From Diphasiastrum complanatum (taxonomy: Eukaryota > Streptophyta > Lycopodiopsida > Lycopodiales > Lycopodiaceae): a stretch of 64,000 bases of DNA. Both the position numbers and the translations under genes were made by a program. Under the pieces are notes generated by a model. That model worked only from the letters and a program-made list of their open reading frames with translations. It made no database searches and was not told the origin of the DNA. This document shows positions 32,666 to 44,321 of the stretch, in pieces; positions within the stretch are counted from its first letter, which is position 1; each line of letters starts with the position of its first letter. The stretch spans positions 18,095 to 82,094 of the forward strand of contig MU832209.1 in assembly GCA_029204225.1 (NCBI GenBank). The letters run 5' to 3'.

Positions 32666-33603
32666 TAAGAAGAAGAATGCACAAGGGAATGAAGATCAAG
32701 GCAATCTTGCACAAGGGGAGGAGGAAGAGGATGGCTTCAACACATCCTTGATGGTAGCACCTACACCAACATCAAGCCAAGAAACATGGTGGATTGATAG
32801 TGGGGCTAGTTCCCACATGTCATTCAACAAGCATTATTTCTCTTATCTACTTTCTTGCAATGATTCTAAGAAATCAATCTACACAGCTAGTGATCAAGAA
32901 TGCAAGATAGATGGCATAAGATCTATTCCATTATGCCTAGGATCATCTAAAAGGATAGATCTTGATAATGTTTTGTATGTTCCATCCATTACAAAAAACT
33001 TGCTTAGTGTTGGTCAATTAATGGACAATGGACTAGATGTACATTTCAAGAATGGAGTGCGTTCCATCTTGAAAAATAATAAGTGCATAGCTAGTGGCAT
33101 TAAGCAAGGAAGGCTTTTCAAGTTGGATGCTAATGTGTCTATTGAAAGTGTGAATATGGTTAGGGAGGAGTTGACTCAAGTGGAGCTTTGGCACAAAGAT
33201 TGGGCCATCCTAATCTTCAATCAATGGAATCCATGGCATCAAAGGAGCTAGCTCTCGGCCTACCAAAAGCTTTCAAGAAGTGTGGCAAAGTGTGTGAGGC
33301 ATGTGGCCTTGCAAAGTCACACAAGACTTTCTACAAGAGATCTTTAACAAGCTCTACCTCACCTTTAGATCTTATCCATTCAGATGTACATACTTTTTCT
33401 CATGAAAGTAATGGAGGAGCTTTAATGTATGTGACTTTTATTGATGATTGTAGATACACTTGGATTGAATTATTGCCTAAGAAAAGCCTTGTATATGAAG
33501 CTTTTGTAAAGTTTAAGTCTCTAGTAGAAAAGCAACTTAGTTCTTGCATTAAAGTTCTAAGATGTGATAATGGAGGAGAGTATATCTCCAACAAGATGAT
33601 GTA
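32666..33603 (+). pseudogene. Copia relic 3: protease, pre-integrase and truncated integrase
   Basis: The frame opens inside the polyprotein. The protease motif TWWIDSGASSHMS (about 32790) is followed by VLYVPSITKNLLSVGQL and a pre-integrase region (KQGRLFKLDA). After a frameshift near 33190 come the integrase HHCC part (RLGHPN, CEACGLAKSHK) and the core with HSDVHT and RCDNGGEY. The first two catalytic Asp residues are present. The Glu is lost in a deletion that starts at ISNKMM (33603). Gag and the 5' LTR are missing. A copia gag relic of possibly similar type lies at 42963. Confidence 0.85.
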
Positions 33604-35089
33604 ATGCAAGTAGAGTTTGATGCTTTGATAGATAATCAAACTTGGAATCTTGTACACCTTCCATATGGGAAGCAGCCACTTGCATGTAAGTGGATCTATA
33701 GATTAAAGTACAATCAAGATGGATCTATAAGTAAGTACAAAGCTAGATTGGTTGCTAAGGGGTTTCTTCAAACTAAAGGCATAGATTATGAAGAAACATT
33801 TTCTCCTGTAGCAAAACTTGTAACCATTAGATTCATCATTTGTATGGCTACTTTATTCAAGTGGAATCTCTATCAAATGGATGTGACAAATGCTTTTTTG
33901 AATGACTACTTACATGTTGCAACCCGAGGGCTTCATCAAGGATGGTGAGGAGGACAAGGTTTGCCACTTAAGGAAGAGCCTATATGGCTTGAAGCAAGCA
34001 CCTAGAGCTTGGTACTCTAGGTTGCATGATTTTCTCTACTCTCTTGGCTTTGTGATTAGCTCTTATGACCCTTCTTTGTACATCAAATGTAATGATGGAA
34101 AGATCATCATTTTAGTACTTTATGTTGATGATATTATATTGACAGGAAATGATGGTGAAGGCATAAGAAATGTTAAAGTTTCCTTGTCTAGTGAAATCAA
34201 GATGGTAGATCTAGGACTTCTTAAGTTCATACTTGGAATTGAAGTTACTAGAGGTAGTGATTTTACTTTTATAAGCCAATCAAAGTATGCTACTTCCATT
34301 CTTGAGAGGTTTGGCATGAAAGATCGTAAAGGGATTGACACCCCTATGGAGCAAACTTGTAAAGTTACTAATGATTGTGATGAAGCATCCTTTGAGGACA
34401 TCACACTCTTTAGGAAGCTAATAGGCTCCTTAATCTATTTGACAATCACTAGACCATATTTGAGCTATAGTGTAAGCAAGTTAAGTCAATATATGCAAGG
34501 TCCCTTGATGCATCATTGGAAAAGTGCCAAGAGAGTGCTTAGATATGTCTCTTCTACTAGATTTTTTGGCATTCTCTATCAAGGATCTAACTTGTACTTG
34601 AGAGCATTTTAGGACTCAGATTTTGTAGGAGATAAGATGGATAGAAGATCCATAAGTGCATTTGTCACTTTTCGTTGTGGAGGAGTGATATCTTAGCTTT
34701 CCAAAAAGCAAGATACAATTTCTCTTTCCTCTTGTGAAGCCGAGTACAAGGCATTGACTTCAACAACCAAAGAACTCCTATGGCTAAGAAGACTTTTGGT
34801 GGAGCTTCAAGTGATAAAGGCCAAGGAGGTCCCTTGCATCTATTGAGACAATCAAGCTTCTCAACAAATTGCTACCAATCTGATCTTCCATGCTAGAACA
34901 AAGCATATTGAGATAGCTCATCACTTTGTGAGGTAGAAGGTGCAATCCAAGGAGGTTCAACTTCATCATGTGCCTTCATCTGAGTGCATAGCTGGTATCT
35001 TAACCAAACCTTTGGCTAAAGATTCATTTTTCAAGTTAAGAAATGCTCTTGGAGTTGTAGATATGTGTACATTAGACTTGCCAAGTTAG
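33604..35089 (+). pseudogene. Copia relic 3: reverse transcriptase and RNase H
   Basis: The RT starts at FDALIDNQTWNLV and shows CKWIYRLKY, YKARLVAKGF, ETFSPVAKL, QMDVTNAFLN, LYGLKQAPRAWY and the catalytic LYVDDIILTG, all in recognisable order. RNase H follows with SDFVGD, SSCEAEYKAL, DNQASQQIA, KHIEIAHHFV and ILTKPLA. A frameshift sits near 33905. In-frame stops occur at 34610, 34696, 34845 and 34936. This RT is complete from its N-terminus, unlike that of copia relic 2. Confidence 0.88.
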
Positions 35090-35102
35090 AAGTGAGGAGG
35101 AG

Positions 35103-35860
35103 TGTTAAAATATCACTTCCAACTTGTTGTATCTTGTAGATCTCAATTTATTTGAGCTTGATAGGATCTCACACGTGTGGAGTCTATTCCCACGTGTGAA
35201 AGAATGTACATAAGTTATTTTTATTAAGTTAGATTGGTTTTAGCTTGATCTACACTAGTGTGAAATTGACCTTTGAGTAGAATCTTGAAAATGGTCAAAT
35301 TGGTCAAACTTTTTGTAAATAGATTGGATTTCCATGTGAATGAGTTATTACTCACACATGTCAAGATACCATTCACACGTATGGATAAGCTTCTAGAAGA
35401 TAAGATAGGAAGATTCCATTAGATTCTATTTAATAGAAAATATTCCTATAAATGTGGAAGACTAGCTTTTTGTTTTCTAGCCAAAGAGAATAGTCAACTT
35501 TGGGAAATGAGCACATATGACTCCCATTGGTGGATCTGGATGACTAGGCACTCTTCACACATGTGAAGGCTTGCTAGACAGTACACATCTCATGTATGTA
35601 CTTGATCTATAAAAAGATCAACCAAATCAATAACAAGTTGATGTGACATTGGCAAATTCTAGTTTTGTTGAGATTTCCACATTTGTCTTGAGTTTTGATG
35701 AATGAAATGCATTTGTAAGTTAATGTACTTTACTCTCTGTAAACAGGCTATACAGGTACCGTCCTCCACACGTGTGAGGCCACCCATCCATGTGTTTGAT
35801 CATTTGATCCATTGCTCTTGCTTAAATCATAGTGTAAAGCATCTAGATCAAGATCTAACA
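35103..35860 (+). repeat. 3' LTR of copia relic 3 (about 758 bp)
   Basis: A purine tract (AAGTGAGGAGGAG, 35089-35101) precedes TGTTAAAATATC. The end is set at GATCTAACA (35860) by the inverted TGTTA/TAACA rule but could lie up to about 35940, where Ty3 sequence begins. The LTR contains repeated palindromic ACACGTGTG-like words near 35172, 35191, 35360, 35380, 35558 and 35767. Confidence 0.65.
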
Positions 35861-35944
35861 TCTAGAACTTGATAGATCTTTGGATTAAGCAATCAATAAC
35901 TCTTAATGATTGATAGTACAATCAATATTTGTCCTTTTTCTCTG

Positions 35945-37437
35945 AGAATTGACATAATCAAGTTGCAAACGCTCTTAGTCGGATCAGTGAACTGAACGAG
36001 TTGTCATTCACCCAGATTTTCATGGATCTATATCTTTCGCTGAGAGAAAAATATGAATCAAATTTCCATTTTGGTCACATTTGGAACATTGTTCAGACCG
36101 GAAGAAATGTGGACAATGTTGAGTTGGAAACACAAGGGACTCAACTAACAAAGAAAGATAAGAAGATTGTGTTTGAATGTCATGACATACCCTATGTAGG
36201 ATATCCCGGTATACACAGGACTCTGGACTTGGTTAAGAGGGGATTATATTGGCGAAAACTCAAGCCATATGTCGAGTCATATGTTGTTAAATGCAAACCC
36301 CGTCAACTAGCAAAGGCTGAATGCCATAAGGCTGGTGGTTTGTTGCATCCATTAGATATCCCAGATAAGAAATGGAAAAGCATATCTATGGAGTTTGTAG
36401 TTGGACTTCCAAAGACCCAACGACAAAATGATTCTACTTGGGTTGCAGTGGATCGGTTAACTAAGTTAGCTGCATTCATACCAATCAAGTCAACTATAAA
36501 GGCTTCTGAATTAGCCCAGATCTTTGTTGAAAGATTATTTCGGTTGTATGGTCTACCAAGTGACATTGTTAGTGGTAAAGATCCTAAGTTCACAGGTTAC
36601 TTTTGGTCAGCAGTATTCCATAAACTAGAAACTTCTTTGACTTTAACTTCTTCTGATCATCCTGAATCAGATGGCCAGACAGAAATGACTAATCAAACTA
36701 TGGAAGATATTTTGAGAACGTATGTTTCTCACTAGCAATCTCATTGGGAAGATTATCTCCCACTGGTTGAGTTTGCATATAATAGTAGAAAATATTCTCC
36801 TACATGCTACAGTCCTTTCATGCTTATGTACGATTTTCAACCTAGATCTCCAGACGAAGTCTGTTAAGATCCAAAAGGTTGCTGATTTTCTGCATGATAT
36901 GCAAGAAATGTTGCAAGTGGCTAAGGATAGTATCCGAAGTGCTCAGGATAGAGCTAAACACTATACCGATTTCCAAGAGATTTTAAAGTTGATGATTGGA
37001 TATATCTTAGGATTTCAAAAGGTTCTAAGACATCACATACATGGTAGCATTACAAGTTGTCTACCCGTTATTGTGGACCTTTCAGGATTGTACGTAGAAT
37101 TGGTTCTTTAGCGTATGAACTCGATCTTCAAGGAACATCGACTGCACACCCATTATTTCATGTAAGTCGTTTGAAAATAAGTTTACATGATGGTGATATG
37201 GTTGGATCGGATGAGGATTTATCCCATTTGGGAGATTTGTTGCTTAGTATACCTTTGGAACCTGAGAAGTGCTCAGAACTAGAGATAAACAATTGAGAAA
37301 TCGTTCTATCTTTGAGTGCTTAATTTGGTGGAAGGGTCGTACTGAGGATGATGATTCATGGGATAGAGTTGATAGCATAAAGAAGAATTTTCCAAAGTTT
37401 AGTTTCTAAGGATAGAAACAGTTTAAGGAGGGAAGAA
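35945..37437 (+). pseudogene. Chromovirus Ty3 relic: RNase H end, integrase and chromodomain
   Basis: The start reads HNQVANALSRISELNE, the RNase H end. The integrase has its H..H and CxxC zone (ECHDIPYVGYPGIHRTLDLV, VVKCKP) with the second Cys lost. The core gives SMEFVVGLPKT (catalytic Asp replaced by Glu), IVSGKDPKF (second Asp replaced by Gly) and SDHPESDGQTE (Glu kept). A stop lies at 36735. The C-terminal part reads GPFRIVRRIGSLAYELDL and HPLFHVSRLK. A frameshift near 37285 leads to QLRNRSIFECLIWWKGR and DDDSWD, a chromodomain-like tail. The RT lies outside, removed or displaced by the copia element on the left. The protein is catalytically dead. Confidence 0.85.
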
Positions 37438-37438
37438 T

Positions 37439-37975
37439 GTTATGTCCATGACCAGTACATAGGATACAATATACTCCTCGTCTTGGATACACGGTACTCC
37501 AATGAAACAAGCTGTTAGTTATGCCACGTCATACTGGACGTGACTCAAAAGCTACTAATATCCTTGTGAGGCCCAGAACACACTAAATGGAGTTTAGACA
37601 AGGTATGAGATAGTGTATGCATGTGTAGAGTTATTAATAACAATTCTATGAATAGTTGGTCGATGCTTAGGACTCTATTCTAGGTGAATCTATGTATAGG
37701 AAACTTAGGGATATGCATGGCTATGTGCCTAGGATGCTTTTGGCTCTATATATTGGCCAAACTCATTCTACTCCTCATTATGGTGGTGGATTCATTGCCA
37801 GGCTCTCACTCTACATTCATGCTTCTTGTTCCTTGGCTTGGTGGTGAAGCTTCTAGAGTTTGATTGGATGCTTCTACTTGGTTGGGTGATTTCTCCATAG
37901 TGTGTCATCCATTGTGTTTGTGATTTGTAAGCAAGATCTAAGGGGCTTCTCTTATACCTTCCATCATCTACCAAC
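37439..37975 (+). repeat. 3' LTR of the chromovirus relic (about 537 bp)
   Basis: The purine tract AAGGAGGGAAGAA (37426-37438) precedes TGTTATGTCC; the probable end is CTACCAACA at 37975. The LTR start agrees with the LTRs at 904 and 23751, but the rest is strongly diverged. It abuts the minus-strand coding relic at 37968. Confidence 0.65.
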
Positions 37976-38500
37976 ATAATTTATTGAGGAAGGGTAGTTG
38001 TTTGTAATAATGGAGCATGCCTTGCAGGAATCCATGGATTTTCCAGAGCTCCACCATATCGATGTGTAATGCCGAGGTGAGGGCTGCTCGGTAATAAAGG
38101 TGCGCAATATTGATGTGATCAGTTTCAGTCTGCAAGGGCTTGTTGATATCGATGGAAATTGGTGGGAGCCCCCTATCCCAAAATCCGTTTAGTTTTGCCA
38201 AGAAGGCGACCAGGCCACAGTAATCTGGATCGTTTGTGTTTGGGCCAGTAAATCTTATTTTTCAGCTTCTTGGTAGGAAATGGCTCTCTAGGCGCCACCG
38301 GGTAATAGTATGATTGATGCACATATATGCTAGTGCGTCAAGATACCGTTCCATGGATGTTTTGCTTTATAATCCCGCCAACCTTTCATTTTCCTGCTGA
38401 AGATGTAAAATAGCTCCATCATCGACCTGCCTTACTGCTTGTTGTCTTGACAAGGTTCCGTAGATGTTGTATTGAAGCTCATTCACAACCCATACAATCT
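37968..38500 (-). pseudogene. Unassigned minus-strand coding relic
   Basis: A clean frame at 38201-37968 reads AKLNGFWDRGLPPISIDINK, HINIAHLYYRAALTSALHID and ELWKIHGFLQGML. Extended upstream to about 38490 with shifts it keeps a protein-like texture (YLDALAYMCINHTITRW). I recognise no family. It is cut at the LTR border, so the LTR element inserted into it or next to it. Confidence 0.3.
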
Positions 38501-39868
<1,368 letters not shown>

Positions 39869-39929
39869 TTTCTCTTACCTCTTTCATCTCTCTCTCTCTC
39901 TAAAACTTTCACACCATCCATAAGCCTGA

Positions 39930-40275
39930 AGGCCATGCATGTCACTCCATTCATAACTTGATGGCCTTGCATGTCACACCATCCATAACTTGATGGCCTT
40001 GCATGTCACACCATCCATAGCTTAATGGTCATGCATGTTTGATTTGGAACTTGCATGTCTGATTGGAAGCTTGCATGTCTGTTTTAGGAACTTGCATGAA
40101 TGATTGAAGTTTGCATGTCGAAACTAGAGCTTGCATGTCATTCCATCCCTAGCTTAATGACTTTGCATGTTGGATTTGAAGCTTGCATGTCAGATTTGAT
40201 TCATGCATGTCATGCCATGTAATGTCGAATGCCCATGCATGCTCCATTCTTGATCAGTAAGCTTTTGCATGTCAT
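39930..40275 (+). repeat. Array of 14 TGCATG (RY-type) words
   Basis: WTGCATG recurs about every 20-35 bp. The first three copies lie in a 34-bp tandem unit (GGCCTTGCATGTCACACC and CATCCATAACTTGAT). CATGCA is the core of the RY element bound by plant B3 factors of the ABI3/FUS3 type. The array lies in the presumed 5' LTR of the gag-protease element that follows. Confidence 0.75.
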
Positions 40276-40430
40276 AAGAAACCACTTTTCTTTGTATGAG
40301 ATTCTTTAAGATCCAAAATTTGATTAACATTTGATTGATGTAAAGATTCAAGAATCCATTTTCCCAAACTACTATATATGTATTTGGCCTTGGGCCATTT
40401 GATCTTGCATAATTTAAAAGAAAAATCCTT

Positions 40431-40449
40431 GGGGGGGGGGGGGGGGGGG
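40431..40449 (+). repeat. Poly-G run, 19 bases
   Basis: An unbroken run of 19 G followed by TCCCC; the exact length may be assembly-dependent. Confidence 0.9.
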
Positions 40450-40639
40450 TCCCCATCTTGACCCTTCAACAAGTCTCATGAATGAATGATTTTGTGATTG
40501 AATGTTGAAATACTTCAGTAAGCTTTGACTTCTTTTCGGTTTTATTCAACAGTGTTTTGTTGATTTGTTTCCTTTTTAAGACACAACGTTTAATTTAGGA
40601 CTTTAGAATTTAGGAGACCTTCACTTCAAGTTCACAATT

Positions 40640-40656
40640 TGGTATCAGAGCCAAGG
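40640..40656 (+). other. Primer-binding site, initiator tRNA-Met type
   Basis: TGGTATCAGAGCCAAGG follows a probable LTR end TTCACA (40636) by three bases. It marks the start of the internal region of the plus-strand gag-protease element. Confidence 0.8.
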
Positions 40657-41006
40657 TCTACTAATTTTCTTTCTTTGTGAAATTGTTGTGAAGGCTTTGT
40701 GTATTCATTCTTGAAACAAATGCCAATACACAAGACTTTGTATGTTTACTTTTGAATAGATTTCCCTTCCGTTCGAATTTCCTTCTTCTTACAAGATCTC
40801 TTTAATATTAGAGCTAATAGACTCCATTTGGGAGATCCTCGAGAATTGGATCTCCAACTTGCTTTCTATTTTAGAGACAATACTTTGTTAATGCGAGCTT
40901 CTATCTTCCTTTTTGGAGAATGGCATTTCTTTGAATCACAAGTCTATTCGTACTTTTTGCCTTGAGTTTGTGTATTTCAGGTGAATTCCAAAAACTCCAA
41001 TCAAAG

Positions 41007-41971
41007 ATGGATAGCTCCTCACGAGGCTCTTCAAGCTCCTCTTCATCTTTGTCATCATCACCTCATGTTTCATCCAAGTCGACTTCCTCTACTCGATCTA
41101 GGAAAAGGAGGTTTGCTAAGATTGATAATAGACTTTTCAAGTTTTCTAAGTTCGATGGAGATACTAGCAATGAAGAGAGTTTGCTTGCTTGGATTCAAAA
41201 TCTTGATACTTTCTTTGAGAAAAGTAGATACTCAAATTATTCCAAGATGCGATTTGCAACATTACATCTAGATAAGTATGCATCACTATGGTGGGCAGCC
41301 ATGAAATCAAATCACGAAGCTACATCCACATGGCATAGCTTTAAGAAACAAATTAAAGCCCACTTTTTGCCAAAAGAATATAAGAAAGATCCTTTAGCTG
41401 CTTGGAACATCTTTATGCAAAAGCAAAATGAGAAAGTAGTTGAGTATGTTAACAGATTTTGGGAGTTGCTTTTGAAAGTTCAGACTTTGCATGCCATTTC
41501 CAAGAAAGAACTAAAAAGGAAGTTCTATTTGGGTTTGCATAGAAGTATACAATATGGCTTAGATCTAGTACAAGTTGATACTTTAGAACAGTCATATACT
41601 TTGCTACTAGAATTGAGCTGCAGGATAGTCATCGAAATGGAGGCGGGAACAAACGGAATGAACCTCCCACAACTCAAATTCCAAAAGAAAAGACTCAATG
41701 CCTTTCCAAAGAACAAATGCAGGCCTATCGCAATGAAGGAAGATGCTTCAAGCATGGGAAAAAGGGACACTTTCTCTTCAAATGTCCACTCAAAGATGCC
41801 AAAGCTTCAAGTGCAGACAAAGGGAAGCAGGTGGCTGTACAAAGCATTGAAGATACTCAAACCCATGATCTTCTCAAAACATGGGGACAAGTCCATAACA
41901 AACTCTGTCAAATTCTCTTTGATGCAGGTTCCTCTCATAATTTCATCTCTTTAAGCTTGCACAAGAGATAG
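41007..41971 (+). pseudogene. Ty3/gypsy gag-protease relic
   Basis: The likely start ATG at 41007 gives a Ser-rich N-terminus, then KFSKFDGD, WIQNLDTFFE, ASLWWAAMK and HFLPKEYKKDPLAAWNIFMQ. These fit the Retrotrans_gag domain. A frameshift near 41610 leads into the third frame with MQAYRNEGRCFKHGKKGHFL, a zinc knuckle in which the second Cys is His. The protease-like LFDAGSSHNFIS follows, with DAG where DSG or DTG is normal. The frame ends at 41971, where A-rich repeats begin, so RT, RNase H and integrase are missing. Upstream are a primer site and presumed LTR. It is truncated and mutated. Confidence 0.85.
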
Positions 41972-41984
41972 GAGTTGCTTCTTT

Positions 41985-42262
41985 TTTTGAATCTATGCTT
42001 AAGTCTAAAACTCGAAACATGAAAAATGAGAATTTGAAAACAAATCGGAAACATCGAAAAATTGAAAGAAATCCGACAAGCCAAAGACATTCGAAAAAAC
42101 CGAAGAAACTCGAAAAACATGATAAAACTGAAAAGACCTCGAAAACTTGAAAGGAACTCAGAAAAACTTGAAAACTTAGAAAAATGCGAAAAATTTATAG
42201 AATATGAAAGAACTTGAAAAAAAATCAAAAACTCGTAGCGAAAAACTCAAAACTCTTAGCAT
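41985..42262 (+). repeat. A-rich degenerate repeat of GAAAAACTTGAAA words
   Basis: Words such as CTCGAAAAAC, ACTTGAAAAC and GAAACATCGAAAAATTG recur every 8-17 bp without a strict unit. The stretch starts exactly where the gag-protease relic is truncated. No function is apparent. Confidence 0.6.
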
Positions 42263-42962
42263 AAACATTCCATTAGATTGTTTTTGCATCTAGCAGCCCA
42301 TTGCAACGGGAGAGCTGTTCCGCAAATATTCATGCTCTCTTCTCCGTTCGCATTCTCCATACTCCATCGCCCCCTTCATTTCAGGTCACGAAGGAGAAAA
42401 TCATATCCATCAATGATTTGGTGGAGATATCAAGGCTAGAGCAGGCTAGAGAGGATTCTATACCAAAATCGAGTTTTTTTGCATTTGTAGATTGGATCTT
42501 TTGTAGATCAAAACCCTATATAGGTTTATAAACTTGATCAATTTCGATTTTTGAATTCACATACTGGATTTGGTCTATTTTTGGATCATAAGATCAGCCT
42601 AAGTGGTGGCTAGTAGATTGCATATCAGATTTTCAGCATTTGCATGTAGATTTGGAATAATCAATTTTTTGTGATTTTGTCAAAACCCTAATTTTGATTG
42701 GATCTCTAGATAGTGAGGTTGCTGGATTTCATTTGAGTGTGTTTCAATCTTAGGAAGTGGCAAGAGTCATTATATTGAGGATAGATCATAGGTTGATCAA
42801 GATTTCATGATTCTATGTGTTGATTTGCTTGGTATAAGTGTTAGAAGAGAATTTTTGAGTAGTTTCAAATCTTTGTGATTTCTTTTGAAAACATTTGTTG
42901 TTGTCCAAAGGAGTGCTTTGTGCATTGAAATAGGTTGAAAGAGAAGATCAAGTCATTGCTAC
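42263..42962. other. Non-coding stretch upstream of a copia gag relic
   Basis: It could contain a decayed LTR and leader for the following gag, but no primer site or TG...CA ends were found. The AAACCCTATATAGG and AAAACCCTAATTTTG words are telo-box-like. Confidence 0.3.
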
Positions 42963-43653
42963 ATGGCAACATCAAGTGGAGTCATGTTGGAAGCCAATGA
43001 TAGGCTTACCTCAAGTAAATACTCATTGTGGAAAGTGAGGATGGAATCACTTCTTGAGATGAATGACATTTTGGATATTGTTGTAGGTTTGGAGGAGAGA
43101 CCAACAACACAACAAGAACAATTGAGGTACGATAAGAGGGCGGGCTCTACACATGATCAAGATGAATGTTACCAATGAGCTTCTCAAGGAAGTTGGTAAG
43201 TGTACTTCATCAAGTGAGGCTTGGGATTCATTGAAGAAGCTTTATGAATCCAAGTCTACTTCTAGAGTGTTGACTCTAAGAAGGAAAATCTTTTCTTGTG
43301 TGCAAAAGAATGAAGAAAGTCCAAGTACTTTTATTTTGAGGATGAAAGCATTGAATGATGAGTTGGCTTGCATTGATGAGAGCATTAAAGAATGAGAGCT
43401 TGTTTAAGTTATTCTTAATGGATTGTTGGATGCTTATGCTAACATTGTTCAAAGTCTTGCTATTCAAAGAACTTTGCCAAGTTTGATTGATTTTCAAGAG
43501 ATCTTGATCAATGAAGAATATAGGCTTCAAGTAAGAAGTGGATCTACATCGACACTTCAAGAGGAGGCTATGTTCACAAAGGGCCAAAACAAAAGTAAAT
43601 GGTCTCAAAAAGGAAGTTGGCAATTTGGAGCTAGTCAAGAGCATCAAAGGTGA
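42963..43653 (+). pseudogene. Ty1/copia gag relic
   Basis: The start MATSSGVMLEANDRLTSSKY with SLWKVRMESLL, then EAWDSLKKLYESKS, VLTLRRKIFSC and STFILRMKALNDEL, is the copia gag (UBN2-type) domain. Breaks occur near 43150 (frameshift) and at 43395 (stop) before LDAYANIVQSLAIQRTLPSL. The zinc knuckle is not seen. Protease and pol are absent. It may be the missing gag type of copia relic 3, but that is not testable by eye. Confidence 0.75.
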
Positions 43654-44321
43654 GATAATTGGAAAAGATGTTATGGATCTGTTATTGAAGACTCAAGTAA
43701 GGTCAAAGGAGTAGCAAGAAAGTGTTGTTCAAGTTTATTTTACTTGTTCCATCTCATGTTTGAGCATTTTCATGTGGATGTGTGCAAATTGTCAAGATAT
43801 GGTAAAACTAGCTACATTGGTGAGCATCATTTTGATGTTGGATTTGTACTAGCATTCTTGGCTGGTTTTGTTGATGGAAATGAAACTATTGGAGGTTCAT
43901 TATATCACTCATCCAAAATCAAGTTCTTAAGTGTTGAGCTACTTGATGCCAACATTTGGAGATTGTCAATTTTTGGTGAGTTCATGGTCATTTTGTTGTG
44001 TCAAGTAGATCTTGAAGATGGACTAGTAAAACTTGCTTGGTTTATGGAGACATGTGCTGCTGCTTTAGTATCGTGGATGTAATCACTTACTCATGGATTT
44101 CCAAGGCTTGATGGTTTCTTGTGGCAAGATGGAGATGGAGGCCCTTGAGATGAGGTGATGTGGCGCACATGTTGGAGATCTCTCACACGATTGGCATTGC
44201 GGCGCTCTTTAAGGACTGTTGTCACACCCAAACATCATTGCTCATTATCAATGAATATGACCGTTTAAATGCTTTGATTGATGTGATGGTGATCCCTTTA
44301 TGAATCATAAGATCCTTTGAA
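43654..44321. other. Unassigned stretch
   Basis: The open frame 43744-44082 gives a protein with no resemblance I recognise. The rest is non-coding by eye. It separates the copia gag relic from the coiled-coil ORF. Confidence 0.25.
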
